64,000 nt of DNA from JBBTDV01 sp038042605 (lineage in GTDB: Bacteria > Bdellovibrionota > UBA1018), in assembly GCA_964358645.1 (NCBI GenBank), contig CAYHPW010000003.1:26750-90749 (forward strand), given 5' to 3'. The notes beneath the pieces were generated by a model that saw nothing but the letters and a program-made list of their open reading frames with translations, was not told the DNA's origin and ran no database searches. Made by a program: the position numbers and the translations under genes. This document shows positions 1 through 8,142 of the stretch, in pieces; positions within the stretch are counted from its first letter, which is position 1; each line of letters starts with the position of its first letter.

Positions 1-387
1 CGTCTTTACAATGGCGTAAGAGAGGCTGTTGATGCTGAATGTGGACGTCAGAATGCGGCAAGGCTTATCTTCACGCATATTTCACATCTTTATCATGAAG
101 GTGCTTCGCTTTATTTTACGATTATTGCGCGCAAGCTTGATGACGATCCGCTCGGCCAGTGGCGCTCGATCAAGGAGGCCGCAAGTACTGCTATTGTGGC
201 CAACTCAGGCGTGATCAGCCACCATCATGGGATTGGGATTGATCATAAGTCGCATCTTCACTGGGGTGTGGCGGAGCATGGCATGATCAAAGGGGTAAAG
301 TCAGCTTTGGATCCCAATGGTATCATGAATCCGCTTAAACTTTTTGACGTTAAGCATGTTGGAAAGGAAATTTCTGAGAAAGTATGA
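1..387 (+). CDS. Alkyldihydroxyacetonephosphate synthase-like FAD oxidase, C-terminal part
   Basis: The frame is open from base 1 to the TGA at 385-387 and gives the last 128 residues of a protein that starts outside the window. The segment SHLYHEGASLYFT followed by VISHHHGIGIDHK is the C-terminal signature of FAD-linked oxidases of the alkyl-DHAP synthase type; the HHHG histidines line the active site in that family. The family exchanges the acyl chain of acyl-DHAP for a fatty alcohol to start ether-lipid synthesis. The ending DPNGIMNPLKLF is the usual family terminus. The stop overlaps the start of the following lipid kinase (ATGA at 384-387), so the two are probably co-translated in a lipid-related operon. 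A related glycolate-oxidase-like FAD enzyme is the alternative, but the HHHG context favours the synthase. Confidence 0.85.
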   Translation, partial: RLYNGVREAVDAECGRQNAARLIFTHISHLYHEGASLYFTIIARKLDDDPLGQWRSIKEAASTAIVANSGVISHHHGIGIDHKSHLHWGVAEHGMIKGVKSALDPNGIMNPLKLFDVKHVGKEISEKV

Positions 388-1322
388 AACGAAGATTTGT
401 TTTTAACCCATCTGCCGGCAGGGCTGTAAGCAGCAGAAAACTACAGAAGCTTAAAGATTTTTTTGCGCAGGTCACAGGATCATTTGATTATATAATCCCG
501 CAGGGACGCGCAGGTACCATCAGTGAGACAAGGAAGGCGCTTCATGAGGGTATTGATCAGATAGTCGCTGTCGGTGGGGATGGTACACTTAACGCCGTTG
601 TTAACGGTTTTTTTGAAAATGGCGCATTGATTCGGCCTGAGGCTTGTCTTGCAATTGCTCCAGTGGGGACAGGCTCGGATTATTTCAGATCGATTAAAGG
701 AGAGCTTAAAAAATCCGCTTGGCCTGACATAGTGCTTAAGCCGCAGGTAAAAGCTGTGGATGTAGGTGTGCTTCGAATGGATTGTGGTGGTGCGGCTGGC
801 AAATCGGAACCGCGCTATTTCATCAATGCCACAAGTTTCGGCATGAGTGCTGAGATTGTGCAAGAAAAGGAGAGATCTTTTCCACTATGGTTGCCGAGAT
901 CGATGGCGTATTTGGTGCCGACGCTTAAGAAAGGTCTATGTCCTAAGTCGGTGAGGGCGACGCTTAGGATTGATGGCAATTCGACAGATGTGGAAATCAT
1001 GGCAATGTTTGTTTCAAAAGGGCGTTATGCTGGCGGTGGGATGCGTTTTGCGGCAGGTGCATCGCTTGATGATGGTTTTTTTGAAGTCACTGTTTTTGGC
1101 AAGTTATCTGTGATGGATGTTCTGATGAATCTTGGTAGCCTTTATAGTGGCGATTTCTCAAAGGTCCCTGGAGTCAGTAAATACAAGGCGTCTCGTGTGG
1201 ATATCGAATGTGTAAAGCCAGTGGCAGTTGAGTATGACGGAGAGCCGGAGGGCGTGACCCCAGCCGATGTGTGTCTGCTACCTAAGGCGTTGAATGTATG
1301 TTTCCCGTCTAATTCTCTATAG
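384..1322 (+). CDS. Diacylglycerol/lipid kinase family protein (YegS/DagK type)
   Basis: A 312-residue protein with the family pattern: FNPSAG near residue 7, the nucleotide loop GGDGTLN at residues 64-70, and APVGTGSDY near residue 91, where GTGSD replaces the more usual GTGND. The C-terminal half contains GGGMRFAAGASLDDGFFEV, typical of the beta-sandwich lid domain. These enzymes phosphorylate diacylglycerol, sphingoid or related lipids with ATP. The ATGA overlap with the alkyl-DHAP synthase gene suggests a shared role in membrane lipid metabolism, perhaps of ether-linked lipids (inference). The 3' end overlaps the convergent cysteine-repeat gene by 14 bases. The exact lipid substrate cannot be read from the sequence. 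Confidence 0.85.
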   Translation: MKRRFVFNPSAGRAVSSRKLQKLKDFFAQVTGSFDYIIPQGRAGTISETRKALHEGIDQIVAVGGDGTLNAVVNGFFENGALIRPEACLAIAPVGTGSDYFRSIKGELKKSAWPDIVLKPQVKAVDVGVLRMDCGGAAGKSEPRYFINATSFGMSAEIVQEKERSFPLWLPRSMAYLVPTLKKGLCPKSVRATLRIDGNSTDVEIMAMFVSKGRYAGGGMRFAAGASLDDGFFEVTVFGKLSVMDVLMNLGSLYSGDFSKVPGVSKYKASRVDIECVKPVAVEYDGEPEGVTPADVCLLPKALNVCFPSNSL

Positions 1323-1839
1323 CGTATGGATTAATATTTAGCGTACAGCCAAACTGTTCATGTTCATATATCGGATAATTATCGCACTTAGAAGCTGTAC
1401 AGCCAAACTGTTGATTTTCATATTTCGGATAATTGTCGCACTTAGAAGCTGTACAACCGAACTGTTGATTTTCATATTTCGGATAATTGTCGCACTTAGA
1501 AGCTGTACAGCCGAACTGTTGATTTTCATATTTCGGATAATGGCCGCACTCAAAAGCAGTACAACCAAAATGTTGATTTTTATCTATCGGATAATAGCCA
1601 CACTCAAAAGCAGTACAACCAAACTGTCGATATGGATCTATCGGATAATAGTCGCATAGTTTAGATGTACACCCTAATTGGCGTCCTTCTTTAATGTCGT
1701 AAGTACCACATTTTTCTGAAGTACATCCGAGCTGTTTCCCTGGCGGGACCCAGATGGAGTAGCAACCTTCTCCAGCGAAGGCAGATGGGTAAATAATATT
1801 TATTGAAAAAACAGCTACAGCTATCAGCACACTTTTCAT
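1309..1839 (-). CDS. Secreted protein made of 18-residue cysteine repeats
   Basis: A 176-residue protein starting at ATG 1839, chosen because a GGAGG site lies about eight bases upstream and MKSVLIAVAVFS begins a signal peptide ending near SAFA. The mature part is almost entirely a strict 18-residue repeat, GCT-x3-C-x2-Y-x6-Q-x, with seven full copies such as GCTASKCDNYPKYENQQF. Each full unit has two cysteines and conserved Tyr and Gln positions. The central copies are nearly identical, the N-terminal ones more diverged, and the last is truncated. Even cysteine number per repeat suggests disulfide pairing or metal binding outside the cytoplasm (inference). I do not recognise a named family. 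It is monocistronic and overlaps the convergent lipid kinase by 14 bases. Confidence 0.75.
   Translation of the reverse strand: MKSVLIAVAVFSINIIYPSAFAGEGCYSIWVPPGKQLGCTSEKCGTYDIKEGRQLGCTSKLCDYYPIDPYRQFGCTAFECGYYPIDKNQHFGCTAFECGHYPKYENQQFGCTASKCDNYPKYENQQFGCTASKCDNYPKYENQQFGCTASKCDNYPIYEHEQFGCTLNINPYAIEN
1343..1740. repeat. 54-bp tandem repeat array encoding the cysteine repeats
   Basis: The motif GTACA(G/A)CC(A/G)AA recurs at 1343, 1397, 1451, 1505, 1559, 1613, 1667 and 1721, always exactly 54 bases apart. The array is coding, on the minus strand, and each unit equals 18 codons. Copies between about 1397 and 1550 are nearly identical, while those toward 1740 are more diverged, which fits recent expansion from the 3' side of the gene. 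Confidence 0.9.
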
Positions 1840-1864
1840 GGTCGGTACCTCCATGGCGTGGTGA

Positions 1865-1893
1865 TATATAACCCTACGCGTCAAGATAGTCAA
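1865..1893 (-). promoter_or_regulatory. Sigma70-type promoter of the cysteine-repeat gene
   Basis: Read on the minus strand, TTGACT (1888-1893) and TATATA (1865-1870) are 17 bases apart and lie 26-54 bases upstream of the ATG at 1839. Both boxes are near consensus, giving an independent transcription unit. Confidence 0.55.
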
Positions 1894-2060
1894 TACTATT
1901 CTAGTTTGCTCATGTATTTGTATTAATAATAGCTTAAAAATATCCACTACTTAGCCATCCTCGCAAACCAAAAGCCAAAATTGGTGGAGCGGCCTCTGAC
2001 TTGATCAATAATTTGGTCCCATTTTTTAATGAGTGAGCCTGATCCGTGTGGAAAACATAG

Positions 2061-2159
2061 TAGACCTCTTTCGTAACCAGTTGCGTAACGAGGGTGCGAG
2101 AACGCAGTATCAGAGCTATTCTCGCAGCCGCAGCAGCAACTGGTTACGAAAGAGGTCTA
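2061..2159. mobile_element. MITE-like element with 24-bp perfect inverted repeats
   Basis: Bases 2061-2084 and 2136-2159 are perfect reverse complements over 24 bases (TAGACCTCTTTCGTAACC is the outer part). A second inverted repeat, GCGAGAA at 2096-2102 with TTCTCGC at 2119-2125, sits inside the 51-base centre. If the element ends at GACC...GGTC, it is flanked by TA on both sides, consistent with a TA target duplication. It has no coding capacity. It lies in the gene-free stretch 1840-2288 before topA, in which I see nothing else apart from the promoter at 1865-1893. A strong bidirectional hairpin is the alternative reading, but there is no T-run after the stem and the stem is unusually long. 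Confidence 0.55.
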
Positions 2160-2288
2160 ATTCTTTTCGCCTTGTTTAGCGCCATTTTCCACCATGTCAA
2201 AAATCAGCGTGTCCGTTCGTGCAAACATAATTTTTTTTCTTTCATGTCAGTACTTGAAAAAAAATAAAAACTCCGTCTAAAGTATTAC

Positions 2289-4619
2289 ATGGCCAAAAAA
2301 GCACTGATCATCGTCGAATCGCCGTCAAAAGCAAAAACAATCCAGAAATATCTGGGCAGGGATTATGTCGTTAAGGCAAGCGTGGGTCACATCAAGGATC
2401 TGCCAAAGAGCAAGCTAGGCGTGGATGTTGAAAAAGGATTCTCACCAGATTACCAACTTATTACGTCGAAAGCAAAAGTGATAAGCGACTTGCGCAAAGC
2501 CTCGGAGAGCGTGCCTGAGCTGTTCCTTGCCACAGACCCTGACCGCGAGGGCGAGGCGATAGCATGGCACATAAACGAGGAACTGAAAACCCGCGGCAAG
2601 AAAGTCCATCGCATCTTGTTCAACTCGATCACGAAGCCAGCCATCATCGAGGCCATCAATCATCCAACAAAACTTAATACAGCGAAATACCATGCCCAAC
2701 AGGCAAGGCGCGTCCTTGATAGGCTCGTGGGCTACAAGATAAGCCCGCTTTTATGGGAAAAAGTAAAGCGTGGCATATCAGCCGGACGCGTGCAGTCAGT
2801 CGCGCTCAGAATGGTGGTGGAACGAGATTCTGAAATAAACAAATTTAAGCCGGAGGAATATTGGTCCATTGACGGGACATTTAAGAAAGATGGTGTTGAA
2901 TTCGACGCCTCACTGTTTAAGATCGATGGCGCCGATCCGGTGTTACCGAATAAACAGACCACCGATGAACTGATCGAAAACATTAAAAATGTTGACTGGC
3001 GGATATCTTCAATCGAATACAAAGAGCGCTCGCGAAGGCCGTATCCCCCATTCATAACAAGCAGGCTTCAACAAGACGCTGCCAGGAAGCTCGGATTCAG
3101 CGCCAAGAAAACCATGGCCGTAGCTCAGCGGCTATACGAAGGTCTTGACCTAGGAGACTTAGGCACTCACGGCTTGATCACTTATATGAGAACTGACTCA
3201 GTTCGTATCGACCCATCAGCATTGTCCGCAGTTCGGGAACATATAGCGGTGGAATATGGCAAGGAATACCTTCCTAGTGAACCAAACTTCTATAAATCCA
3301 AGAAAAGCGCGCAGGATGCTCACGAAGCGATACGTCCTGCATCGCTTGAGTTTAAACCGGAGAAAATCCAGCGGTATATTGAAAAAGACGACTTCAGGCT
3401 ATACCAGCTCATCTGGAACCGCTTTGTCGCCTCGCAGATGAACGCAGCCATTTATGACCAAACAGCTGTTGACATATCGTCAAAAGATCGCAAGGGGCGG
3501 GAGCAGGTCTTCCGCGCGGCAGGATCCGTGTTGAAGTTTGCCGGCTTCACAGCTGTTTACATGGTTGACCTTGAAGACGACGACAAGGATCAGCCCAAAA
3601 GTGGCTCCGCTTTAAAACTGCCAGCGATTAAAGAAGGTGATGCGGTTGTGCTTAATTCAACTTTGCCGGACCAGCACTTCACACAGGCCCCACCAAGATA
3701 CACCGACGCCTCGCTGATACGCGACCTCGAGGAAAAAGGCATAGGTCGCCCATCAACATATGCGGCTATTCTCTCGAACCTGCAAGATCGCGAGTACGTT
3801 GAAAAACGCGAGAATCGTTATTACCCAAGCGAGCTGGGTGTGGTTGTAACCGATCTGCTGGTTGCATCATTCCCGGATATACTAAACACCGAATTTACAG
3901 CCGACATGGAGAATCAACTCGATGACATCGAGGATGGCAAGGCTGATTGGCAGAAAACGCTTGAAAAATTCTGGAAGCCGTTTGAAAAAACACTTGAGCG
4001 CGCAAAGAAATACATGAAGAACATAAAGCGCCAGGAAGTGCCAACCGATATCAATTGCGAAAAATGTGGACAAACGATGGTCATCAAGTGGGGGAAGCAG
4101 GGCTCTTTCCTGGCATGTTCGAATTACCCTGACTGCAAAAACACGCAGGATTTCAAGAAAGACGAAAAAGGCGATATAGAAATCATCCCCAAAGAATATA
4201 CTGATAAGAAATGTGAAAAATGCGGTAACCAGATGGTGATTAAAAACGGCAAGTACGGAAAATTCGTCGCTTGCAGCGATTACCCGAACTGCAAGTTCAC
4301 GCTTCCGGTCACCCTAGGGATCAAATGCCCCGCATGCAAAGAGGGCGAGATGGCCCAAAGACAATCGCGATATCGCCGGGTGTTTTACAGTTGTAGCAAG
4401 TGGCCGAATTGCACGTTTGCAATGTGGGACAAGCCGATCGAAAAGCCGTGCATAAAATGCGGATTCCCCATAATGGCTGAAAAAATAACCAAACGGGCCG
4501 GGTTGTTTAATCGCTGCCCGCAAAAAGAATGCGGCCATATTGAAGTAATCGATCCGGATGCTGGCAAGGCTGAACCAAAATCCACGGGCACATCATCAAA
4601 AGCTAAGGAAGTCGCGTAA
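2289..4619 (+). CDS. topA: DNA topoisomerase I
   Basis: A 776-residue type IA topoisomerase that relaxes negative supercoils by cutting one strand and passing the other. The N-terminal Toprim domain begins MAKKALIIVESPSKAKTI and carries the metal-binding DPDREGEA motif near residue 82. The catalytic tyrosine lies in GLITYMRTDS near residue 300. Four cysteine clusters of the topoisomerase zinc-ribbon type follow from about residue 585 (CEKCGQ, CEKCGN, CPACKE, CIKCGF), as in long TopA forms. No clear Shine-Dalgarno is visible before the ATG, but this start gives the canonical N-terminus. The last 17 bases overlap the convergent ddl gene. Confidence 0.97.
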   Translation: MAKKALIIVESPSKAKTIQKYLGRDYVVKASVGHIKDLPKSKLGVDVEKGFSPDYQLITSKAKVISDLRKASESVPELFLATDPDREGEAIAWHINEELKTRGKKVHRILFNSITKPAIIEAINHPTKLNTAKYHAQQARRVLDRLVGYKISPLLWEKVKRGISAGRVQSVALRMVVERDSEINKFKPEEYWSIDGTFKKDGVEFDASLFKIDGADPVLPNKQTTDELIENIKNVDWRISSIEYKERSRRPYPPFITSRLQQDAARKLGFSAKKTMAVAQRLYEGLDLGDLGTHGLITYMRTDSVRIDPSALSAVREHIAVEYGKEYLPSEPNFYKSKKSAQDAHEAIRPASLEFKPEKIQRYIEKDDFRLYQLIWNRFVASQMNAAIYDQTAVDISSKDRKGREQVFRAAGSVLKFAGFTAVYMVDLEDDDKDQPKSGSALKLPAIKEGDAVVLNSTLPDQHFTQAPPRYTDASLIRDLEEKGIGRPSTYAAILSNLQDREYVEKRENRYYPSELGVVVTDLLVASFPDILNTEFTADMENQLDDIEDGKADWQKTLEKFWKPFEKTLERAKKYMKNIKRQEVPTDINCEKCGQTMVIKWGKQGSFLACSNYPDCKNTQDFKKDEKGDIEIIPKEYTDKKCEKCGNQMVIKNGKYGKFVACSDYPNCKFTLPVTLGIKCPACKEGEMAQRQSRYRRVFYSCSKWPNCTFAMWDKPIEKPCIKCGFPIMAEKITKRAGLFNRCPQKECGHIEVIDPDAGKAEPKSTGTSSKAKEVA

Positions 4620-5661
4620 TATCCGCGAATTCGCGAAGAAGCTGCTTTTTGCGTTTATGCCTGGCTATTGCAAGATCGATGAGGCGTGACAGAAGTTCGC
4701 CATAGGCTATACCTGAAGCTTCCATCATTTTCGGATACATGCTTATGGAAGTGAAGCCAGGGATCGTGTTTATTTCGTTAAAGTATAAAACGCCAGACCC
4801 GCGTTCGAGAAAGAGATCGGCCCGCGCCATCCCTTCACAGCAGAGTGAGGCAAATACTTTAGCGGCCATATCCCTGGCGGCTTGAACCTGCTCTGGTGTC
4901 AAATCAGCTGGGATGTTTAATGAAGCACCGTTCTCATCGAGATATTTCGCTTCATAAGAATAAAACTCATGTGTCGGACAGACTTCACCTGGTACGCTGA
5001 TGATCGGCTGGGAGCTTGGGTCAGCGCTTTCCAGGACCGCAACTTCAATCTCCCTGGCATTGATGGCACGTTCAACAAGCACTTTTAAGTCGTATTGAAA
5101 TGCATCTTCCAGTGAGCTGGCTAACTCGGAGGCCGCATGGACCTTGTGAACTCCAACGCTAGAGCCAAGATTGGCAGGCTTTATGAAAACAGGATAACCA
5201 AGCTTGCCCGAGCAGAGTTTTTCAAAAACCGCTGGACTGTTTTTCCACTCGTCCACGGTCAGGCAAAGATATGGTACAACAGCCACGCCGGCATCTCTGG
5301 CTAGACGCTTCGCCACGTCCTTGTCCATCCCAACAGCTGAGGCCAGTACCCCACAGCCGACGTAAGGCACTTCCGCGAGTTCCAATAATCCTTGAATTGT
5401 ACCGTCCTCGCATAGTGGACCATGTATTACCGGGAAAACTACGTCAACATTAAGCACTGCAGAATTTGGATATGGCGGAAACACTACTTCTTTTCCGTTT
5501 TCACGCCACCGCCCATATTTATCTATCGTAACAGGCACGACCTCAAAACGTTCCTTATCCATGTGCTGCATTACGGAAGCCGCGGATCGTAATGAAACCT
5601 CGTGTTCGCCAGATCTGCCGCCAAAAAGGACCGCCACCCGGATTTTTTTTGATCGCCCCAT
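4603..5661 (-). CDS. ddl: D-alanine--D-alanine ligase
   Basis: ATP-grasp ligase that makes D-Ala-D-Ala for peptidoglycan. Visible motifs are VAVLFGGRSGEHEVSLRS at the N-terminus, HGPLCEDGTIQG, PYVGCGVLASAVGMDK, KPANLGSSVGV and the C-terminal metal site FNEINTIPGFTSISMYP. The length of about 352 residues is normal. ATG 5661 is preferred over the in-frame ATG at 5670 because GGTAAG sits nine bases before 5661 but only about one before 5670. It is a single gene, overlapping topA tail to tail. Confidence 0.95.
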   Translation of the reverse strand: MGRSKKIRVAVLFGGRSGEHEVSLRSAASVMQHMDKERFEVVPVTIDKYGRWRENGKEVVFPPYPNSAVLNVDVVFPVIHGPLCEDGTIQGLLELAEVPYVGCGVLASAVGMDKDVAKRLARDAGVAVVPYLCLTVDEWKNSPAVFEKLCSGKLGYPVFIKPANLGSSVGVHKVHAASELASSLEDAFQYDLKVLVERAINAREIEVAVLESADPSSQPIISVPGEVCPTHEFYSYEAKYLDENGASLNIPADLTPEQVQAARDMAAKVFASLCCEGMARADLFLERGSGVLYFNEINTIPGFTSISMYPKMMEASGIAYGELLSRLIDLAIARHKRKKQLLREFADITRLP

Positions 5662-5757
5662 AATGAGCATCTTACCATGGTATATTTATTTTGTTGCAGC
5701 TTCGTTCTTGATTCGACATGAAATCGTAGTAATCTCCCTACTACGGGAGAAGAACCA

Positions 5758-7062
5758 ATGACAGACCAAGAATCCTATATGAACTCAAATCTCTGGGATA
5801 CGAGTGAACTTTTTCGGAATGCAGTTCTGGAGTTAACCGATGCCGCAAATACTATGCGGCTTGACCCAAACATAGCCGAGCGACTGAAATATCCGAAGCG
5901 GGCGCTTATCGTCAGCATACCTATACGTTTGGACGACGGAAGGATTCAGGTCTTTGAAGGCTACCGCGTTCAGCACAATATGACACTTGGGCCAGGCAAA
6001 GGCGGGATACGGTTTCATCCTGAAGTAAATCTTTCCGAAGTAGCTGGTCTGGCAATGCTGATGACATTTAAATGCTCACTCGTCGGATTGCCGCTAGGAG
6101 GAGCTAAAGGCGGCATACGTGTTGATCCGACAAAACTTTCACGCCAGGAAGCACAGGCCCTAACACGCAGGTACACGTCGGAAATAAATATGATCATAGG
6201 ACCGGACAGGGATATTCCAGCCCCGGACGTGGGGACTGATTCCCAGCACATGGCCTGGATAATGGATACTTTTTCGCAAGAAAGGGGATTCGCGATACCA
6301 GGAGTAGTCACCGGTAAACCAATCGAGATAGGTGGATCACTTGGTCGTGCGGAGAGCACGGGCCGCGGGGTCGTCTACACGATACAACATGCGGTAAAGC
6401 ACCTGGCTTCTGTTGGCAAGGGATTGGGACGCATAGATTCAAGTATGACTGTGTCTGTGCAGGGTTTTGGAAAAGTAGGCAACGTCGCTGCGCAGGAGAT
6501 ATATCAACTTGGGGCTAAGGTAGTCGCGGTAAGTGATGTCGCTGGAGGGGTTTACAGCAAGAATGGTTTGAACATCCCAAATCTCTACAAGTATTTCATG
6601 AAAAACCATACGCTCGTCGGATACCCTGAGGCGGACGCGATTTCCAATGAGGAACTGTTCGCGCTACCTGTCGAAGTTCTTATACCTGCAGCAATTGATG
6701 GAGTCATAACCTCAAAGAATGTTGAAAAGGTTAAGGCTAAGATCATCGCGGAAGGGGCGAATGGACCACTAAGCAGCGAAGCAGTCAAATCAGTCGAAGA
6801 GAGGGGTGCTTTTCTTATTCCCGATGTTCTTTGTAACGCTGGAGGCGTGATTGTCTCTTATTTTGAATGGGTGCAAGGCACGCAGAATCTTTTCTGGAGT
6901 GAGGAAGAAGTCAACAAACGCCTTGCTTCAGTGATGGAAAACGCGTTCAAGAAAGTCGTTGATGCCAAGACCAAGTATATGTGTGGCATGAAAACGGCTG
7001 CCTTGATTGTTGGAATCGAAAGATTAAACCGCGCCATGCTGCTTCGCGGGTTGTTCCCATAA
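5758..7062 (+). CDS. gdhA: Glutamate dehydrogenase (Glu/Leu/Phe/Val dehydrogenase family)
   Basis: A 434-residue enzyme for reversible oxidative deamination of glutamate to 2-oxoglutarate and ammonia with NAD(P). The catalytic lysine lies in LPLGGAKGGIRVDP, the conserved aspartate in IPAPDVGTDSQ, and the dinucleotide fold in VSVQGFGKVGNVAAQEIYQL. The late motif PDVLCNAGGVIVSYFEWVQG is typical of the hexameric 420-450-residue NAD-type class. CTACGGGAG upstream supplies the ribosome site. The secreted phospholipase-like gene follows after 12 bases, so the two are probably co-transcribed. Confidence 0.93.
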   Translation: MTDQESYMNSNLWDTSELFRNAVLELTDAANTMRLDPNIAERLKYPKRALIVSIPIRLDDGRIQVFEGYRVQHNMTLGPGKGGIRFHPEVNLSEVAGLAMLMTFKCSLVGLPLGGAKGGIRVDPTKLSRQEAQALTRRYTSEINMIIGPDRDIPAPDVGTDSQHMAWIMDTFSQERGFAIPGVVTGKPIEIGGSLGRAESTGRGVVYTIQHAVKHLASVGKGLGRIDSSMTVSVQGFGKVGNVAAQEIYQLGAKVVAVSDVAGGVYSKNGLNIPNLYKYFMKNHTLVGYPEADAISNEELFALPVEVLIPAAIDGVITSKNVEKVKAKIIAEGANGPLSSEAVKSVEERGAFLIPDVLCNAGGVIVSYFEWVQGTQNLFWSEEEVNKRLASVMENAFKKVVDAKTKYMCGMKTAALIVGIERLNRAMLLRGLFP

Positions 7063-7074
7063 GGAGCCAGTAAG

Positions 7075-8142
7075 TTGAAGTCCGCTTGGTGTTCGTTACC
7101 TCTGGTATTTTTAACCAGTTTGTCAGGCTATTGCTGGGAACAGCACCAAGCGCTCATGCCAGCTATATTAGATGGATTGCCCACTGATATAAGAGTCTCG
7201 CTTGAATCAATAAAAGCTGACAGCTGTATTTTAAATGCGCAGTGGATGAAGCTCACTAGTGAGCTTGATTTAAATACAAATGCTATAAACCAATGCGATT
7301 CTGACAAACCGACATCAGCGCTGTCGTTAATCAGTGGGACGACTATAGACGAGCCAGACCGCGGGATTGACGAAAATCTTCCGGAGGGCGAAAAATATGA
7401 CCCTCTTAACGAGCGAAGATGGATGGGCGGGCTCACCGGACCAACGAGCAAGGGGTTTCGCCACATGTACTTTGGAGGATGGAAACTATCCCGTCCACTT
7501 GCTACTTTTCAGATCCCGCTACGCCCTGTCGGGCAGGCACCACAGCGCGTATACTTGGTCGCAGAGCATGCTCGTACCGCCCTTAAAAATGGTGATAAGA
7601 CGTTGGCAATGCGTTTATTGACGTGGGCTGCACATTACATTCAGGATCTGGGGCAGCCTTTTCACTCCACTCAGGTGCTTTCCTTGAGAATGGTGCCGTG
7701 GGGATCGCTGTTCAATCTGGTCAGCGAAACCACGAGGACGATTTCAAATTACCACTGGGCATACGAGGAATATGTGCTTTTGCAACTCCAGCCCGGCAGA
7801 TTTCAAAATCAAGATTTACTGAATTGCCTGCGAGCACCGGAGAAATACGCATCAATATCCATAAAAAAATCCGACCCAAAAAAACTTGCTCAACTGGTGG
7901 CTGCCGCATCTACGGATTTGGCACCTAAACTCGGGGCCGCGATGATGAGCCTTTTCGGGACAACGCTCAAGCAGTCTGACGTCAATTTGCCGCTAAACAA
8001 GGGCAGACCTGATTATGCCGCTTATCTTACTAGACCAGAATTTGAAAATCAGCGCCGTGAGATGGACTCGGGCACCTGTGCGGCTTTATCAAATACGTCG
8101 CTTGCAACTAGATTATTAATCGAGTGGGCGCTTTATCCCTAG
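7075..8142 (+). CDS. Secreted zinc phospholipase C / S1-P1 nuclease-fold protein
   Basis: The TTG at 7075 is chosen because AAGGAG lies eight bases upstream and the product begins with a signal peptide, MKSAWCSLPLVFLTSLSGYC. Tryptophan about residue 21 and the nearby histidine (WEQH) match the mature N-terminus of zinc-dependent phospholipases C. The core motif HYIQDLGQPFHSTQ is the family's H-x3-D-x4-H zinc ligand set, and NYHWAYEEYV gives the further H-x3-E ligands. Such enzymes are secreted phosphodiesterases acting on phospholipids or, in the S1/P1 branch, single-stranded nucleic acids; the sequence alone does not separate them. The gene overlaps the convergent response regulator by 27 bases. 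Confidence 0.7.
   Translation: MKSAWCSLPLVFLTSLSGYCWEQHQALMPAILDGLPTDIRVSLESIKADSCILNAQWMKLTSELDLNTNAINQCDSDKPTSALSLISGTTIDEPDRGIDENLPEGEKYDPLNERRWMGGLTGPTSKGFRHMYFGGWKLSRPLATFQIPLRPVGQAPQRVYLVAEHARTALKNGDKTLAMRLLTWAAHYIQDLGQPFHSTQVLSLRMVPWGSLFNLVSETTRTISNYHWAYEEYVLLQLQPGRFQNQDLLNCLRAPEKYASISIKKSDPKKLAQLVAAASTDLAPKLGAAMMSLFGTTLKQSDVNLPLNKGRPDYAAYLTRPEFENQRREMDSGTCAALSNTSLATRLLIEWALYP

Noticed and set aside
1343..1740. Regularly spaced repeats that could suggest a CRISPR array
   Set aside because: The 54-base units follow each other without unique spacers and keep one reading frame with a signal peptide; they are protein repeats.
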